NCBI RefSeq assembly: GCF_020524325.1
Contig: NZ_JAIVKY010000005.1
Coordinates: 1-64,000, forward strand
Direction of reading: 5' to 3'
Origin: Sutcliffiella horikoshii
Lineage (GTDB): Bacteria > Bacillota > Bacilli > Bacillales > Bacillaceae_I
DNA: 64,000 bases
Shown one piece after another: positions 24,828 to 34,088 of this stretch. Below the pieces are notes generated by a model. That model was not told the origin of the DNA. It was given only the letters and a program-made list of their open reading frames with translations, and did no database searches. Both the position numbers and the translations under genes were made by a program. Each line of letters opens with the position of its first letter. Position 1 is the stretch's first letter.

Positions 24828-25640
24828 CTAGGGAGTTGATGGACTCCCTTTTGTTTTTTCAACTATCATTTGATTCTGGATAAACTTCTTCATAATCATA
24901 TTTAACACGGTAGGATGCTTAGTAGGTATTTGATGTCTAGCCCCACTAATGTAGACAACCTTTGTATTGTGATGACTGGTCATAAATTTATACTGATAAT
25001 GATGAACATAATAATCCCTTTGACCATAGATAAGAACGATCGGACACTTAATAGATGCAAGGCTATTCGTACAATTGTAAGAAAGCCCCTCTACGTACAT
25101 TTGATGAAGGGTGTCTGCATCTGTATGTAAGTAATAATTAGCCATTTCCTTACCGAAATCCTTGGAATATGCATGTGCGTTTGCAATCACATTTGCTAGC
25201 AGATGTTTCAGGTTCATTTTGGATGCTAGTATACCCAATAGAAATTCGCTTCCTAACAAGAATGAATCTACCTCAGAAAAAGCCCCGATTAAAAATAGCC
25301 CATCTACTAATTCCGGGTATCTCATTGAAATTTCCATAGCAATGGAGGCCCCGTTTGAATAGCCACATATAAACACCTTATCTATTCCTAATTCATGACA
25401 TGCATCATAAAGGTCTCGAGCTAAAAGTGAGAACCGAATGGGTACATTTCCTTTGTGACTTTTCCCATTTCCTCTCAAATCTACATAAAGCAGTTGAAAA
25501 TCTTCGGACAAGGGAAGTTGCTGTTTGAATGTGATATGGCCCATTCCCGGTGGATGAATGAAGAGTATGGTAATAGGTCCTTTGCCGATTAAGCGATAAA
25601 AGATCCTTACATTATCTCTTGTAAGAATATGCCTCATCAT
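24828..25640 (-). CDS. Alpha/beta hydrolase
   Basis: This 270-residue cytoplasmic hydrolase has oxyanion 'FIHPPGMGH', nucleophile elbow GYSNG with S95, acid D209 in 'YGQRDYYVHH' and H236 in 'SGARHQIP', giving a complete catalytic triad. The 'YVDLRGNGKS' motif is typical for esterase/lactonase/epoxide-hydrolase members. The substrate is unknown. Start ATG 25640 has GGAGGG 5 nt upstream. The preceding membrane-protein gene ends at 25643, so the pair is transcribed and probably translated together. Confidence 0.85.
   Translation of the reverse strand: MMRHILTRDNVRIFYRLIGKGPITILFIHPPGMGHITFKQQLPLSEDFQLLYVDLRGNGKSHKGNVPIRFSLLARDLYDACHELGIDKVFICGYSNGASIAMEISMRYPELVDGLFLIGAFSEVDSFLLGSEFLLGILASKMNLKHLLANVIANAHAYSKDFGKEMANYYLHTDADTLHQMYVEGLSYNCTNSLASIKCPIVLIYGQRDYYVHHYQYKFMTSHHNTKVVYISGARHQIPTKHPTVLNMIMKKFIQNQMIVEKTKGSPSTP
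24831..24858 (+). terminator. Terminator within the 3' end of the convergent hydrolase gene
   Basis: GGGAGT pairs with ACTCCC around TGATGG, followed by TTTTGTTTTTT. The hairpin lies inside the last codons of the minus-strand hydrolase, so the two genes share this DNA. Confidence 0.85.
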
Positions 25641-25642
25641 AA

Positions 25643-26116
25643 TCACCCTCCTTGATCTTGCCTATTAGTGAAAAAAAGTAGTATTCCCTGCACAAGAAAA
25701 CCGACAGCCAAACCAGGGATGACAAATATCATAGGCATCCAAACAGGACCTACAAGTATGCCAAATAACTTTATTTTTCCTGATAGCATAAGGCCGACTG
25801 TAACAAAATAAGCACAACTAACGAAAGGGAGAAAGGAATAAGGAGATTTCCCACCGCCTGCATCTTTAAAAGCATCCCACATTGCAAAAAAATACAAACA
25901 AGGATAAAACATGAGCCACAAATAATTTGCTTCTGTTATTGCCCGGTCAATCTCGCCATTAAAGCTATACATGATAATAGAGTTGAAGTTGGCTTGAACA
26001 TTAATTAAGAACTCTAAGAAGATAAAGGTAAGTCCTTTAATATATCTTTTGTTGAGTAATTGGCCAAATCCAGGAAGCGCTATGCTCCATAGCAAACGCT
26101 CAAGGGGATTGTGCAT
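25643..26116 (-). CDS. Membrane protein, 157 residues
   Basis: This protein has four hydrophobic helices and the N-terminal 'LLWSIALPGFGQLLNKRYIKGL' pattern, seen in small Bacillaceae membrane proteins with a TM2-like Gly-x-Gly-x-x-x-N/Y start. Function is unknown. It is the first gene of a two-gene operon with the alpha/beta hydrolase; the close coupling suggests they act together, perhaps on a lipid or cell-envelope substrate, but nothing in the sequence shows this. Confidence 0.75.
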   Translation of the reverse strand: MHNPLERLLWSIALPGFGQLLNKRYIKGLTFIFLEFLINVQANFNSIIMYSFNGEIDRAITEANYLWLMFYPCLYFFAMWDAFKDAGGGKSPYSFLPFVSCAYFVTVGLMLSGKIKLFGILVGPVWMPMIFVIPGLAVGFLVQGILLFFTNRQDQGG

Positions 26117-26290
26117 AAAAGAAGGGCCCTTTATTAGTATGTAAGTCCATATGTTGATAGCATTTTTCTTGCATAAAGATTCCTCCAGCCATTACTCTCT
26201 CCTTAGCTTGACCTATCAATTGTGAATTATGTTCCATACCCACAAATTCCTCATGAAAAAAACGCAGGGAGATCAGTGCCTGCGTTTAAC

Positions 26291-26404
26291 GGTTGATCTT
26301 CGTTCCAGGCGCTTCGCTTTCCATGGGCAGTCCGGGAGCCTTCTGCGAGGTCTCCCCTGTCCCTTCCTCCCATATGAGTCTGCGCCTTCCACTGCGATCA
26401 ACTT
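26291..26404 (-). repeat. Intergenic repeat, B orientation
   Basis: GGTTGATCTTCGTTCCAGGCGC starts it and CTTCCACTGCGATCAACTTC ends it. The interior has TTTCCATGGGCAGTCCGGGAGCC and GTCTCCCCTGTCCCTTCCTCCC. It is the same subtype as 8447-8571 but opposite in orientation. Confidence 0.88.
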
Positions 26405-26455
26405 CTTTTTACGTTATATTAACATCTATTTTAATAAGCGTTTTGGTTTTTAGGT

Positions 26456-26548
26456 TTAATATATATAAGCCGCTCCGATGATGATAAGAAGAATAAATAA
26501 GATAATGAAAAGTGTGAAGCCTGCTCCACAGCCTGCGTCTTTGCCCAT
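26456..26548 (-). CDS. YjcZ-family small sporulation protein, 30 residues
   Basis: The peptide starts MGKDAGCGAGFTL, followed by a single hydrophobic helix rich in Ile/Leu/Phe and ending GAAYIY. That is the layout of the YjcZ family (Gly-rich start, 'FILLIIIGAA' core), tiny membrane peptides found in spores. AAGGAGAG lies 7 nt before the ATG. Its function in spores is not known. Confidence 0.85.
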   Translation of the reverse strand: MGKDAGCGAGFTLFIILFILLIIIGAAYIY

Positions 26549-26721
26549 TTAAACATCTCTCCTTTTAACGTTGATAACATACCTTATGTTACAAACACCC
26601 AAAGTGTATAGGCGAATGTCCTGTATCCATGATAAAAGCCTCTAGTGGGTTATAGGACAATTCCGAAAAATCATACAAGTAAATAGAGTCTTTTTGATTG
26701 GTTAGAGGAGGGTGAGAGAAG

Positions 26722-27618
26722 ATGTTCTGTCGTACAAATCGATTGCTGATACCGTTGCCGAAACCGAAAAATCCAGATCCCAATGGGGCAGCGGCTGTTC
26801 AAGAATTGCTTGGCGGGAAATTTGGGGAAATGTCCACACTCAATAACTATATGTTTCAATCCTTTAATTTTCGCAATAAGAAAAAGTTAAAACCGTTTTT
26901 TGATCTGGTGGCAAGCATTACAGCAGAGGAGTTTGGGCATGTTGAACTCGTTACTACGACGATAAACCTGATGCTTGAAGGTGTTACATATCCTGCTCCA
27001 CCGGATGCGACGCCGTTAAGGGACACCAAAGACTTTCGCAACACGTATCAGTATATTGCGACTGCTCAAACGGCACTTCCAGGAGATTCAATGGGCAGGG
27101 CATGGACAGGTGATAATGTATTCAACAGTGGAAACTTGATATTGGATCTGTTGCATAATTTTTTTCTGGAGTGCGGGGCAAGAACCCATAAGATGAGGGT
27201 ATATCAGATGACAGACAACCCAGTTGCCAGAGAAATGATCGGTTACCTTCTCGTGCGTGGGGGAGTGCATGTGGTGGCATATGCGAAAGCTTTGGAGATT
27301 GCAACAGGAGTAGACATTACTAAGCTTGTTCCGATACCAAGCTTGGAAAACAAGGCGTTTGAGACGACCAGAAAGTTTGAAGCAGAAGGAGCGCATCGAA
27401 AGCTATACACCTTCAGTCCAAACGATTATAAGGATGTAGCTATGATTTGGAAAGGAAGTCACCCACAAGATGGCGGAAAGCTTGAAGTCATCCAAGGTTC
27501 TCCACCTGGTGCCCCGATGCCTGACCTGCAAGGTGTCCCAGAAGAATTTGCACCAGGAATCTCCCAAGAAGACTTCATGGAAATAGCCAAAAGACTCCAA
27601 CGTTCTGCCGGCATATAA
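26722..27618 (+). CDS. Manganese catalase (YdbD-like)
   Basis: This 298-residue non-haem catalase breaks down hydrogen peroxide with a di-manganese centre. Metal ligands fit the family: E36, E70, H73, E150 and H183 ('LLGGKFGEMST', 'AEEFGHVEL', 'FFLECGARTHKM', 'GGVHVVAYAKAL'). The C-terminal Pro-rich tail is usual. An AGGAGGGTGAG precedes the ATG. It most resembles the Bacillus YdbD type. Homologs include spore-coat CotJC, so a spore or stationary-phase role is possible. Confidence 0.93.
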   Translation: MFCRTNRLLIPLPKPKNPDPNGAAAVQELLGGKFGEMSTLNNYMFQSFNFRNKKKLKPFFDLVASITAEEFGHVELVTTTINLMLEGVTYPAPPDATPLRDTKDFRNTYQYIATAQTALPGDSMGRAWTGDNVFNSGNLILDLLHNFFLECGARTHKMRVYQMTDNPVAREMIGYLLVRGGVHVVAYAKALEIATGVDITKLVPIPSLENKAFETTRKFEAEGAHRKLYTFSPNDYKDVAMIWKGSHPQDGGKLEVIQGSPPGAPMPDLQGVPEEFAPGISQEDFMEIAKRLQRSAGI

Positions 27619-27648
27619 ACAAAGAATGTGTTATATGAGGATTTCTAG

Positions 27649-27834
27649 CGGTTGATTGGAGCAAAAGGCGAAGACTCCTCGAAAATGCTACGCATTTTCT
27701 TCGTGCGATGTATCGCTGTCGAAGCCTTCCTTGTCCTGAGGGAGATAGCGCTAGGTGGTGACTCCGCAGGCGAAGCCGAGGAGGCTCTCGTCAGCCCTTA
27801 GGAAAGCGAAGCCATTTGCGGAAATCAACAGCGG
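27649..27834 (+). repeat. Intergenic repeat with about 57-bp internal insertion
   Basis: GGTTGATTGGAGCAAAAGGC and GAAGACTCCT open it. A block of about 57 bp follows (GAAAATGCTACGCATTTTCTTCG onward, with its own inverted pairs), and then the common GAGGGAGATAGCGCTAGG, GAGGAGGCTC and CATTTGCGGAAATCAACAGCGG. The block is absent from the otherwise similar copy at 61496-61628, so it is an insertion at GACTCCT|GAGGG. Confidence 0.88.
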
Positions 27835-27988
27835 TGTAGCATCAGACAGCTTGTAGAGACTATAGTCCTGCAAGCTTTTTGTCGTTTTTAAGATAAATGT
27901 GAAGAAAATTCTATATTATTGTTGAAAAATTCATGCTACTATAAAATATACATAGAAAAAAGTGACAAAAGAGGAGAATCGAACAATA

Positions 27989-29014
27989 ATGAAAAAGAAA
28001 GTAATGGCAGGTGCTCTCGTAACTTCCATCATGTTTTCTGGACAAGCTTATGCTTCCGATTATGTTGTAAAATCTGGTGATTCCTTATGGAAGATAGCTA
28101 GCAACAATCAAGTTTCTATTAGTAATATCAAGTCGTGGAATAACCTTAACAGTGATCTTATCTATCCAGGTCAAAAGTTAATTTTAAATGCAGGTGGCTC
28201 CACATCTCAACCAGCCCCAGCTCCAGTTCCGAGCCAACCTACATCTATTACGTACACGATTAAAGCAGGAGATTCTTTGTCCATCATTGCAAGGGAACAT
28301 CAAACTACCTTAGCCAATCTTTTGAAGCTAAATCCCTCCATTAAAGACGTGAACAGAATCTATATAGGCCAGAAAATAAGTGTGGCAGCTCCAAGTAACA
28401 CGGCACCGATCCAACCTGTTGCACCTACTCCTAGTCCAAGCAACCCTGCGCCTAAGGCTAGTACATACATAATCAAGAGTGGGGATAACCTTTCATCTGT
28501 CGCAAACAGGCATGGTGTAACACTTAATGCTTTATTGTCCGCCAATCCTTCTATCCAAAATGCAAACCGTATTTATGTTGGTCAAGTTATCAATATCCCA
28601 GGAGATGTAACTGCTAATCCTGGTAATGATGCTTCATGGGAAGCGAAAGCGGATGCAATTATTGAAACAGGAAAAAAATATTTGGGTGCTAAATACTTGT
28701 ACGGTGCTTCCACAAACCGAACCGATGCATTCGATTGTTCTTCTTATACAGTAAAAGTATTTGCTGAAAACGGGATTAATCTACCAAGAACTTCTGCCCA
28801 ACAAGCGAATGTAGGGAACGAAATACCATTAAGTGATATCCGTAAAGGGGACTTGGTATTTTTTGATACAGATGGAGATGGTGTCATCAACCATGTTTCC
28901 ATCGTGACGGATTCAAACACGCTGCTTCATGCTGCAACAAGTACAGGAGTTGCTTTCACTTCTTATAATACTTATTGGAAACCGAGAGCGGTCAAGGCGG
29001 TTCGTGTTCTTTAA
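27989..29014 (+). CDS. Secreted LysM-NlpC/P60 peptidoglycan endopeptidase
   Basis: This 341-residue exported cell-wall hydrolase has a signal peptide (about 1-22), three LysM domains (about 24-67, 88-132, 158-204) separated by Pro/Ser linkers, and a C-terminal NlpC/P60 domain (about 220-341) with C250 in 'AFDCSSYT', H302 in 'NHVSIV' and H314 in 'LLHA'. It resembles the D,L-endopeptidases LytF/CwlS/LytE, which cut between D-Glu and diaminopimelate and act in cell separation. ATG 27989 follows GAGGAG; the frame extends 9 codons upstream without an SD. Confidence 0.93.
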   Translation: MKKKVMAGALVTSIMFSGQAYASDYVVKSGDSLWKIASNNQVSISNIKSWNNLNSDLIYPGQKLILNAGGSTSQPAPAPVPSQPTSITYTIKAGDSLSIIAREHQTTLANLLKLNPSIKDVNRIYIGQKISVAAPSNTAPIQPVAPTPSPSNPAPKASTYIIKSGDNLSSVANRHGVTLNALLSANPSIQNANRIYVGQVINIPGDVTANPGNDASWEAKADAIIETGKKYLGAKYLYGASTNRTDAFDCSSYTVKVFAENGINLPRTSAQQANVGNEIPLSDIRKGDLVFFDTDGDGVINHVSIVTDSNTLLHAATSTGVAFTSYNTYWKPRAVKAVRVL

Positions 29015-29241
29015 GTTTTACAAAATGTTAATACTACCAACAAATCAATTTAACATTTGAGTAATATAATTACTACTGTAAGGTTGTTTCACACTTTTAG
29101 CCGTAACAAGCTGTTGCTTTGTCTGACATGTCATGAATTACTCCCCTTTTTCATAATGAATAGATGCAACGGAACAACCTTTACCCTTTACCCTTTATCA
29201 TTAAAATTAGGCTACTTTCCCAAACTTGATGCCAGGAAGAA

Positions 29242-29271
29242 AGAGATGAGTCGGATACATCTCTTTTTTTC
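29242..29271 (+). terminator. Terminator downstream of the LysM hydrolase
   Basis: AGAGATG pairs with CATCTCT around AGTCGGATA, followed by seven T. It is 230 bp after the stop, so the mRNA would have a long 3' tail or this ends another transcript. Confidence 0.8.
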
Positions 29272-29307
29272 GTGGGCTTTTTTATAGAGATAAGAAAGTT
29301 TATAATG

Positions 29308-29371
29308 CGGTTGATTTCCGTTCCAGCAGCGCCCCTAGGAAAGCGAAGCCATTTGCGGAAATCAACAGCGG
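29308..29371 (+). repeat. Short copy of the intergenic repeat
   Basis: CGGTTGATTTCCGTTCC joins directly to AGCAGCGCCCCTAGGAAAGCGAAG and ends CATTTGCGGAAATCAACAGCGG. It keeps both inverted ends (GGTTGATTTCCG / CGGAAATCAAC) but has lost about 65 bp of interior. Confidence 0.85.
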
Positions 29372-29548
29372 AGCATAACTAAGCAAGCTCATCTCCTCCT
29401 CAAGACTTAGTATCATTCGGTATAAAGCTGGAAATGACTGTAGGTAAAAGAATGAAACAAAACCATTCTGCAGTATGTTATCGAAAACAGCGTAGAAATC
29501 TATACTAAGAGTGAGAACAATACAAAGGAATGATGGAGGATGAAAACA

Positions 29549-29665
29549 ATGTTAACATTACTATTCGGAAGAAAAAATGAGGATTTAGCAAAAAGGCATG
29601 AAGCATCTATGGATGAAAGAAGAATAGAAATATACCTAAAAAGTGATTTTGTTCGAAGATTTTAA
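29549..29665 (+). CDS. Small basic protein, 38 residues
   Basis: The open frame starts MLTLLFGRKNEDL and ends DFVRRF. It is rich in Arg, Lys and Glu after a short hydrophobic start. TGGAGG lies 9 nt before the ATG and a terminator follows within 5 bp, so the gene unit is complete. No family recognised. Confidence 0.55.
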   Translation: MLTLLFGRKNEDLAKRHEASMDERRIEIYLKSDFVRRF

Positions 29666-29666
29666 T

Positions 29667-29698
29667 GGGAGCTACTGAAAATGGTGGCTTCTTTTTTT
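29667..29698 (+). terminator. Terminator of the 38-residue gene
   Basis: GGAGCTAC pairs imperfectly with GTGGCTTC around TGAAAATG, followed by seven T. Confidence 0.7.
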
Positions 29699-29789
29699 AT
29701 GTACATGTGCTTGAATACATTCATTTTTCTGAAAATATACCTTTTAAATGGTATAATTGTAGATATAAGACAAAAGATTCATAAAAAGG

Positions 29790-31949
29790 GTGAAAAAGGA
29801 TTTGGTTGAAGAAAGTATAGAAATCAAAGAGATATTAGCTGGCAACAAAGATAAATATTTTCAAATAATTGATTGCTATAAGGACAAGCTTTTTGCAGTA
29901 GCCTTTCAAATGTCTGCAAGTGAAGCAGAAGCAGAAAAATTAATAGAAAAAGGTTTCATTGAGGTATATCAAAACCTAGAAAAGTACAATGATTCCGTGT
30001 TTTTTTCTGATTGGCTTTATGAACAATTTATTCCAATAATAGGTGTCAAGAGAGCTGACGAAAGTGCAAGACATGCTAAACTGCCCTTTCATAATCCTCA
30101 TTACATCGAGATGGAAGAAGCCCTTCATTCTTTAGCACCAGAAGCGAAATTTCAATTCCTGCTAATCAAGTTATTGGATACCGCACCTGTTAGACTATCC
30201 GAATTAATTGGCAAAAGCAAGGAAGAAATAGAAGAGAATTATTCCAACTCTTTAAATCAAATCAGACGATCCACTTTATCAAATGATATCAAAAACGAAG
30301 GTGACGACTGTCATAGTGAGGAAGAACTTTCTTTATATTTTGATGAGAAAGTAAGTGATGAAAAGGAACAAAAGATGAATGATCATTTAGAATTCTGCCC
30401 GGATTGTAGAGAAGTATTACATTTTCTTAAACAAGAGGAATCTACTTTAGAGAAGGTGTTGGAGTATCCAAAACTCAATGAATCATTTAATGAGAAAGTA
30501 TTGAGGAAGCTAGACCCCTATGTACCGGCAAAACCAAAGCACCGCACATGGAAATATCAACTTAGTGCAGTAGGAATATTAGGAGCAATCTTTTTATTCA
30601 GTGTCGTTATTTTACCAACTCTTAAGCCTCTTGCGTCCATGGTTTCCACTTATATGGAGCATGGGACCATTTATAATGTTTGGACGGAAGGTACATATGC
30701 AATAACTGATGAAGAAATCACGTTAGAGATCACAAAAGTGGAAATCGATTCCGTATTTATGGCAGTTTACTATGAGATTAGTAGAGAAGGGAAAAAACCA
30801 CCTAAGACATTTCCTTTTGAAGAAGTGGATTTTTATAACTATAACCCACTCAAGATAGTAGATGAAGAGGGAAAGCAATATCCTATTGAAGCAACATTTC
30901 CAGATCATCTAAGATACGAGAGACATGACAAAGAGGAAGGGCAGGGAAAAGAAAGGCCCTATTATCTTGTGAAGATGCCTGAAGACTTGCCTGACCAATT
31001 TAATTTAGAAATAAAATTTGCAAAACTTCAAGGACAACTTGGGAAATGGAACCTAGAAATACCGATAAGATACGACAAAGTAGAGGATACAGCTGTGACG
31101 GTTAATCTAAACAAAAAAATGAACATTGACGATAAAGCAGTCGTTGAAATAATGGATGCCACCTTTAGTGAAATCGGCAGCAGAATAAGGTATAAAGTCA
31201 ACCATACAGAAGAAGAGAAAGCTAGATTAAGGAAGCTCCTGAAAGAACATGATCAGGAATATAGGATGGAAGAAATACTTCAGGGACGTCATGTAGGTCT
31301 GCATGTAACAACGGAAGAAGAACATTTGGTGTTGCCTATCTACTTTAATTATATGGATCCTTATAATCCGAATAAACCGATAGAATTATATTTTTCAAAT
31401 TATTATCTTGGCAATGAGGAACAGATACAAATGGGGGGGCATCAAATAGAGGGTAAAATAGAAAACCCTAAGGAAGAACTTTATATAAAAATGTTGGGAG
31501 CTTCTTTTCAAGAGCCGACATTCTTTTCTATGGAAGTACCACTTGAAGAAACAGAGACTACTCCTTTAGAGGGTAACATCAGTAACTACAAGTTATTGGA
31601 TTACAGTTTAACTCCTGTTAAAGACGGAGAAGGGAATATTACGAAGTATGCGCTAATCATAAATGGAGAGAACCAACAAAAGGGAGCAAGTGGAGATATT
31701 GGTTGGGAACTATCCGATCAAACTGGTAATTACATTCCAACAGAAGGCTGGTATCATTATGAAGACATGCAAAAAGAAGGTCCAAAAAAGTTGCTGCATG
31801 TTGATATCGTCACGCATAATACTGAAGATGAATTTCCTGAAACTTTGGTGATAAAAGCGGACTACATTTATTCGCATTACGATGAAAGTACGTGGGAAAA
31901 GCTTTCTTTGTTTGATAAAGGCGAGAAGAATGACAGTGAGTCAGAATGA
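29790..31949 (+). CDS. Fused ECF-sigma-like / zinc-finger anti-sigma membrane protein (copy 1)
   Basis: A 719-residue protein with four parts. Residues 12-95 resemble sigma region 2 (KDKLFAVAFQMSASEAEAEKL, 'SDWLYEQFIPI'), and 105-165 resemble region 4 ('EEALHSLAPEAKFQFLLIK', 'SKEEIEENYSNSLNQIRRS'). Residues 174-210 hold an anti-sigma zinc finger of H-x3-C-x2-C form (H199, C203, C206). A membrane helix at about 259-276 is followed by a 440-residue extracytoplasmic part of DUF4179/DUF5643-like beta domains. The sigma part is degenerate, so it may be an inactive decoy or a membrane-held sigma. Start GTG 29790 is tentative (SD very close). It overlaps the next gene by 4 bp. Confidence 0.75.
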   Translation: MKKDLVEESIEIKEILAGNKDKYFQIIDCYKDKLFAVAFQMSASEAEAEKLIEKGFIEVYQNLEKYNDSVFFSDWLYEQFIPIIGVKRADESARHAKLPFHNPHYIEMEEALHSLAPEAKFQFLLIKLLDTAPVRLSELIGKSKEEIEENYSNSLNQIRRSTLSNDIKNEGDDCHSEEELSLYFDEKVSDEKEQKMNDHLEFCPDCREVLHFLKQEESTLEKVLEYPKLNESFNEKVLRKLDPYVPAKPKHRTWKYQLSAVGILGAIFLFSVVILPTLKPLASMVSTYMEHGTIYNVWTEGTYAITDEEITLEITKVEIDSVFMAVYYEISREGKKPPKTFPFEEVDFYNYNPLKIVDEEGKQYPIEATFPDHLRYERHDKEEGQGKERPYYLVKMPEDLPDQFNLEIKFAKLQGQLGKWNLEIPIRYDKVEDTAVTVNLNKKMNIDDKAVVEIMDATFSEIGSRIRYKVNHTEEEKARLRKLLKEHDQEYRMEEILQGRHVGLHVTTEEEHLVLPIYFNYMDPYNPNKPIELYFSNYYLGNEEQIQMGGHQIEGKIENPKEELYIKMLGASFQEPTFFSMEVPLEETETTPLEGNISNYKLLDYSLTPVKDGEGNITKYALIINGENQQKGASGDIGWELSDQTGNYIPTEGWYHYEDMQKEGPKKLLHVDIVTHNTEDEFPETLVIKADYIYSHYDESTWEKLSLFDKGEKNDSESE

Positions 31950-34003
31950 TGGATGAAAAAATATATATTGAGAAAGTGCTGGCTGGTGACTTGGAAGCTT
32001 TTGATCCAATCATTGAAAAATATAAGAACAGTGTTTATAGAGTGGGATATTGGCTATCAGGTAGTCTGGAACTTGCAGAAGAATTTACAAATAAATCCTT
32101 TGTAAAAGTGTTTGGGAATCTACCAAGCTATGATGAAAAGGCACTGTTCTCGTTTTGGTTGTATCAGGAGGTAATACCTCTCCTGAAAGAGTTGCCAATA
32201 TTGGAGGACGGAAATGACATTGAAAACTGGCTTTCTGACAAACCACATTATATGCATTTGCAAGAAGAGATCCTTTCTTTAAGGAAGGAAACGAGAGTTC
32301 CCCTGTTGTATTATTATTTACTCATCGAATTGACTGATGAACAGAAATCGGCTCTTTCCGATAATAGTTTGGGAGAATTCACTGGATATCTTTTGAAAGC
32401 GAAAAATATAATCCTGCAGAACTTTGTTTCTCGAAGTGACAAGCCTACTGAAGCATGCTTTAGTGTGGAAGATCTAGTTGCCTATCAGGGAGAAGTACTG
32501 GAAAGTCCGAAAAAGATGCGGATGAACGACCACCTGGAATTTTGCCCAGTATGCAGAGATTTGCTTCATCTAATAGAGAAAGAAGAGGGCATGCTACAGC
32601 AAGTGCTACAAGCTCCGTCACTAGATACTGACTTTAATGTAAAGGTCTTAGAACAGTTGACGCCATATACAGTCAAGAGACCGAAACAACGTAGCATCGC
32701 ATATCAGTTCGGGGTTATTGGTGTGATGATTGCTGTAATTGTTGGTGGGTTTGTAGTTCTGCCAACTATTATCCCTTGGACCAAAATGGCAAGTAATTAT
32801 CTAATGTACGGAAGTTTTTATAATGTGTGGGCAGAGGGGACTTATACAGCAGAGGACAATGATATAACTGTTGAAATAACAGGCGTTGATGTAGATCCCT
32901 TGCATATGGTGGTTCACTATGAAGTTTCAAGCTATAAAAAGGAATCTGGTGCAGGTGGAGTTGACAGGTATACCGTTTATGCCGTAGATGAAGAAGGTAA
33001 AACGTATCCGATGGAGGCTACCTCCGCGAAGGATAGTCTTATGGGAGATACCGGAGCAAGCCAGGAAAGTTTAGTCGATGCAAATTTTTATGTAAGAGCA
33101 CTGAACGAAACAGCACTGCCGGATAACTTTACGCTTATCATCCGATTCCATATGTTGGAAAGTAGGGGAGGAGATTGGGAGATTGAGGTTCCAATAGAAT
33201 ATGATAAAGCAATGGGAGAAGTTGAAGTGCTGGAATTGAATGAAATAATAGTTGTTGATGATAAAATTGAACTTGAAATCCTTTCTATAGAGAAAGGAAA
33301 GTATGGCAGCAGATTGAAATATGATGTAAGGCTGAAGGAAGAGGAAATTAAACGAATTGATACGAATTTGAAACGGACAAATCAGAAGTATGATGAACAG
33401 TTTTTTATGAGTTATCACGATGTGTTTGCCTCTGTGGTACTGGTCAATAATGAAAATGAGTACCTGATTCCTATCGGTTATCCGTCTCTAAATAATTTGA
33501 GTTCCATAAGTCAAATTGATTTTTCAAATGTTTACGCTGATCAGGACTTAATGGGAATTAAAGGTGTAGGTACAGGGGATGAAGAGCTGTTTGCAGAAAT
33601 TAAGGCCATTTACTATCATGAACCGGGGTTTTATTCTCTTACCGTTCCGCTGGATGAAACAATGAAGCAACCATTGGATATTGATCTAGATGGATACACA
33701 TTGGATGAGCTTTCTGTAAAAAGGCAGGAAGGTGAACTGACCAACGTGCTAATTACAGGTCAACGAACACAAAATTATAAATCTCGGACCTTCCATTGGG
33801 AGTTTTTTGATGATAACGGACAAAGGATGAATGTATACAATATACCTGACTATGATTGGTATGATCGACAGAAAGTTAACAGTCAAATAGAATTGATAAA
33901 CGTGGATATAGATGCTGATGAAACACAACTAATGATACAAGCCACTCAAATCTCCAATGATTATTTTTTTGAAAAAAAGGAACATAGAATTCCACTAAAT
34001 TAA
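31946..34003 (+). CDS. Fused ECF-sigma-like / zinc-finger anti-sigma membrane protein (copy 2)
   Basis: This 685-residue paralog of the preceding gene has the same order: sigma-2-like 10-90 ('LAGDLEAFDPIIEKYKNSVYR', 'FSFWLYQEVIPL'), a sigma-4-like segment 105-160, a zinc finger (H196, C200, C203 in HLEFCPVC), a membrane helix (about 254-274) and a long extracytoplasmic region starting 'YGSFYNVWAEGTYTAEDNDITVEI', close to 'HGTIYNVWTEGTYAITDEEITLEI' of copy 1. The start overlaps the upstream stop (ATGA), so both are made together, perhaps as a heterodimer sensing envelope conditions. Which promoters, if any, are controlled is unknown. Confidence 0.75.
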   Translation: MMDEKIYIEKVLAGDLEAFDPIIEKYKNSVYRVGYWLSGSLELAEEFTNKSFVKVFGNLPSYDEKALFSFWLYQEVIPLLKELPILEDGNDIENWLSDKPHYMHLQEEILSLRKETRVPLLYYYLLIELTDEQKSALSDNSLGEFTGYLLKAKNIILQNFVSRSDKPTEACFSVEDLVAYQGEVLESPKKMRMNDHLEFCPVCRDLLHLIEKEEGMLQQVLQAPSLDTDFNVKVLEQLTPYTVKRPKQRSIAYQFGVIGVMIAVIVGGFVVLPTIIPWTKMASNYLMYGSFYNVWAEGTYTAEDNDITVEITGVDVDPLHMVVHYEVSSYKKESGAGGVDRYTVYAVDEEGKTYPMEATSAKDSLMGDTGASQESLVDANFYVRALNETALPDNFTLIIRFHMLESRGGDWEIEVPIEYDKAMGEVEVLELNEIIVVDDKIELEILSIEKGKYGSRLKYDVRLKEEEIKRIDTNLKRTNQKYDEQFFMSYHDVFASVVLVNNENEYLIPIGYPSLNNLSSISQIDFSNVYADQDLMGIKGVGTGDEELFAEIKAIYYHEPGFYSLTVPLDETMKQPLDIDLDGYTLDELSVKRQEGELTNVLITGQRTQNYKSRTFHWEFFDDNGQRMNVYNIPDYDWYDRQKVNSQIELINVDIDADETQLMIQATQISNDYFFEKKEHRIPLN

Positions 34004-34088
34004 TGTGTTGGGGTATGAATGTCCCAATTCTTCTACTTTCTTGGTATAATGGGGAAAAGATGAAGTGGACGATGAAGGAGTATTTTTT

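Larger units (their letters stand above)
29015..29548. other. Intergenic region: terminator, repeat, AT-rich DNA
   Basis: This holds the terminator at 29242-29271 and a short repeat copy at 29308-29371 (both listed). The 76-codon frame at 29057-29287 runs through the terminator and lacks an SD. The sequence between 29372 and 29548 likely contains the promoter of the small gene at 29549. Confidence 0.4.

Noticed and set aside
29057-29287. 76-codon frame after the LysM hydrolase
   Set aside because: No SD and it runs through a terminator hairpin.
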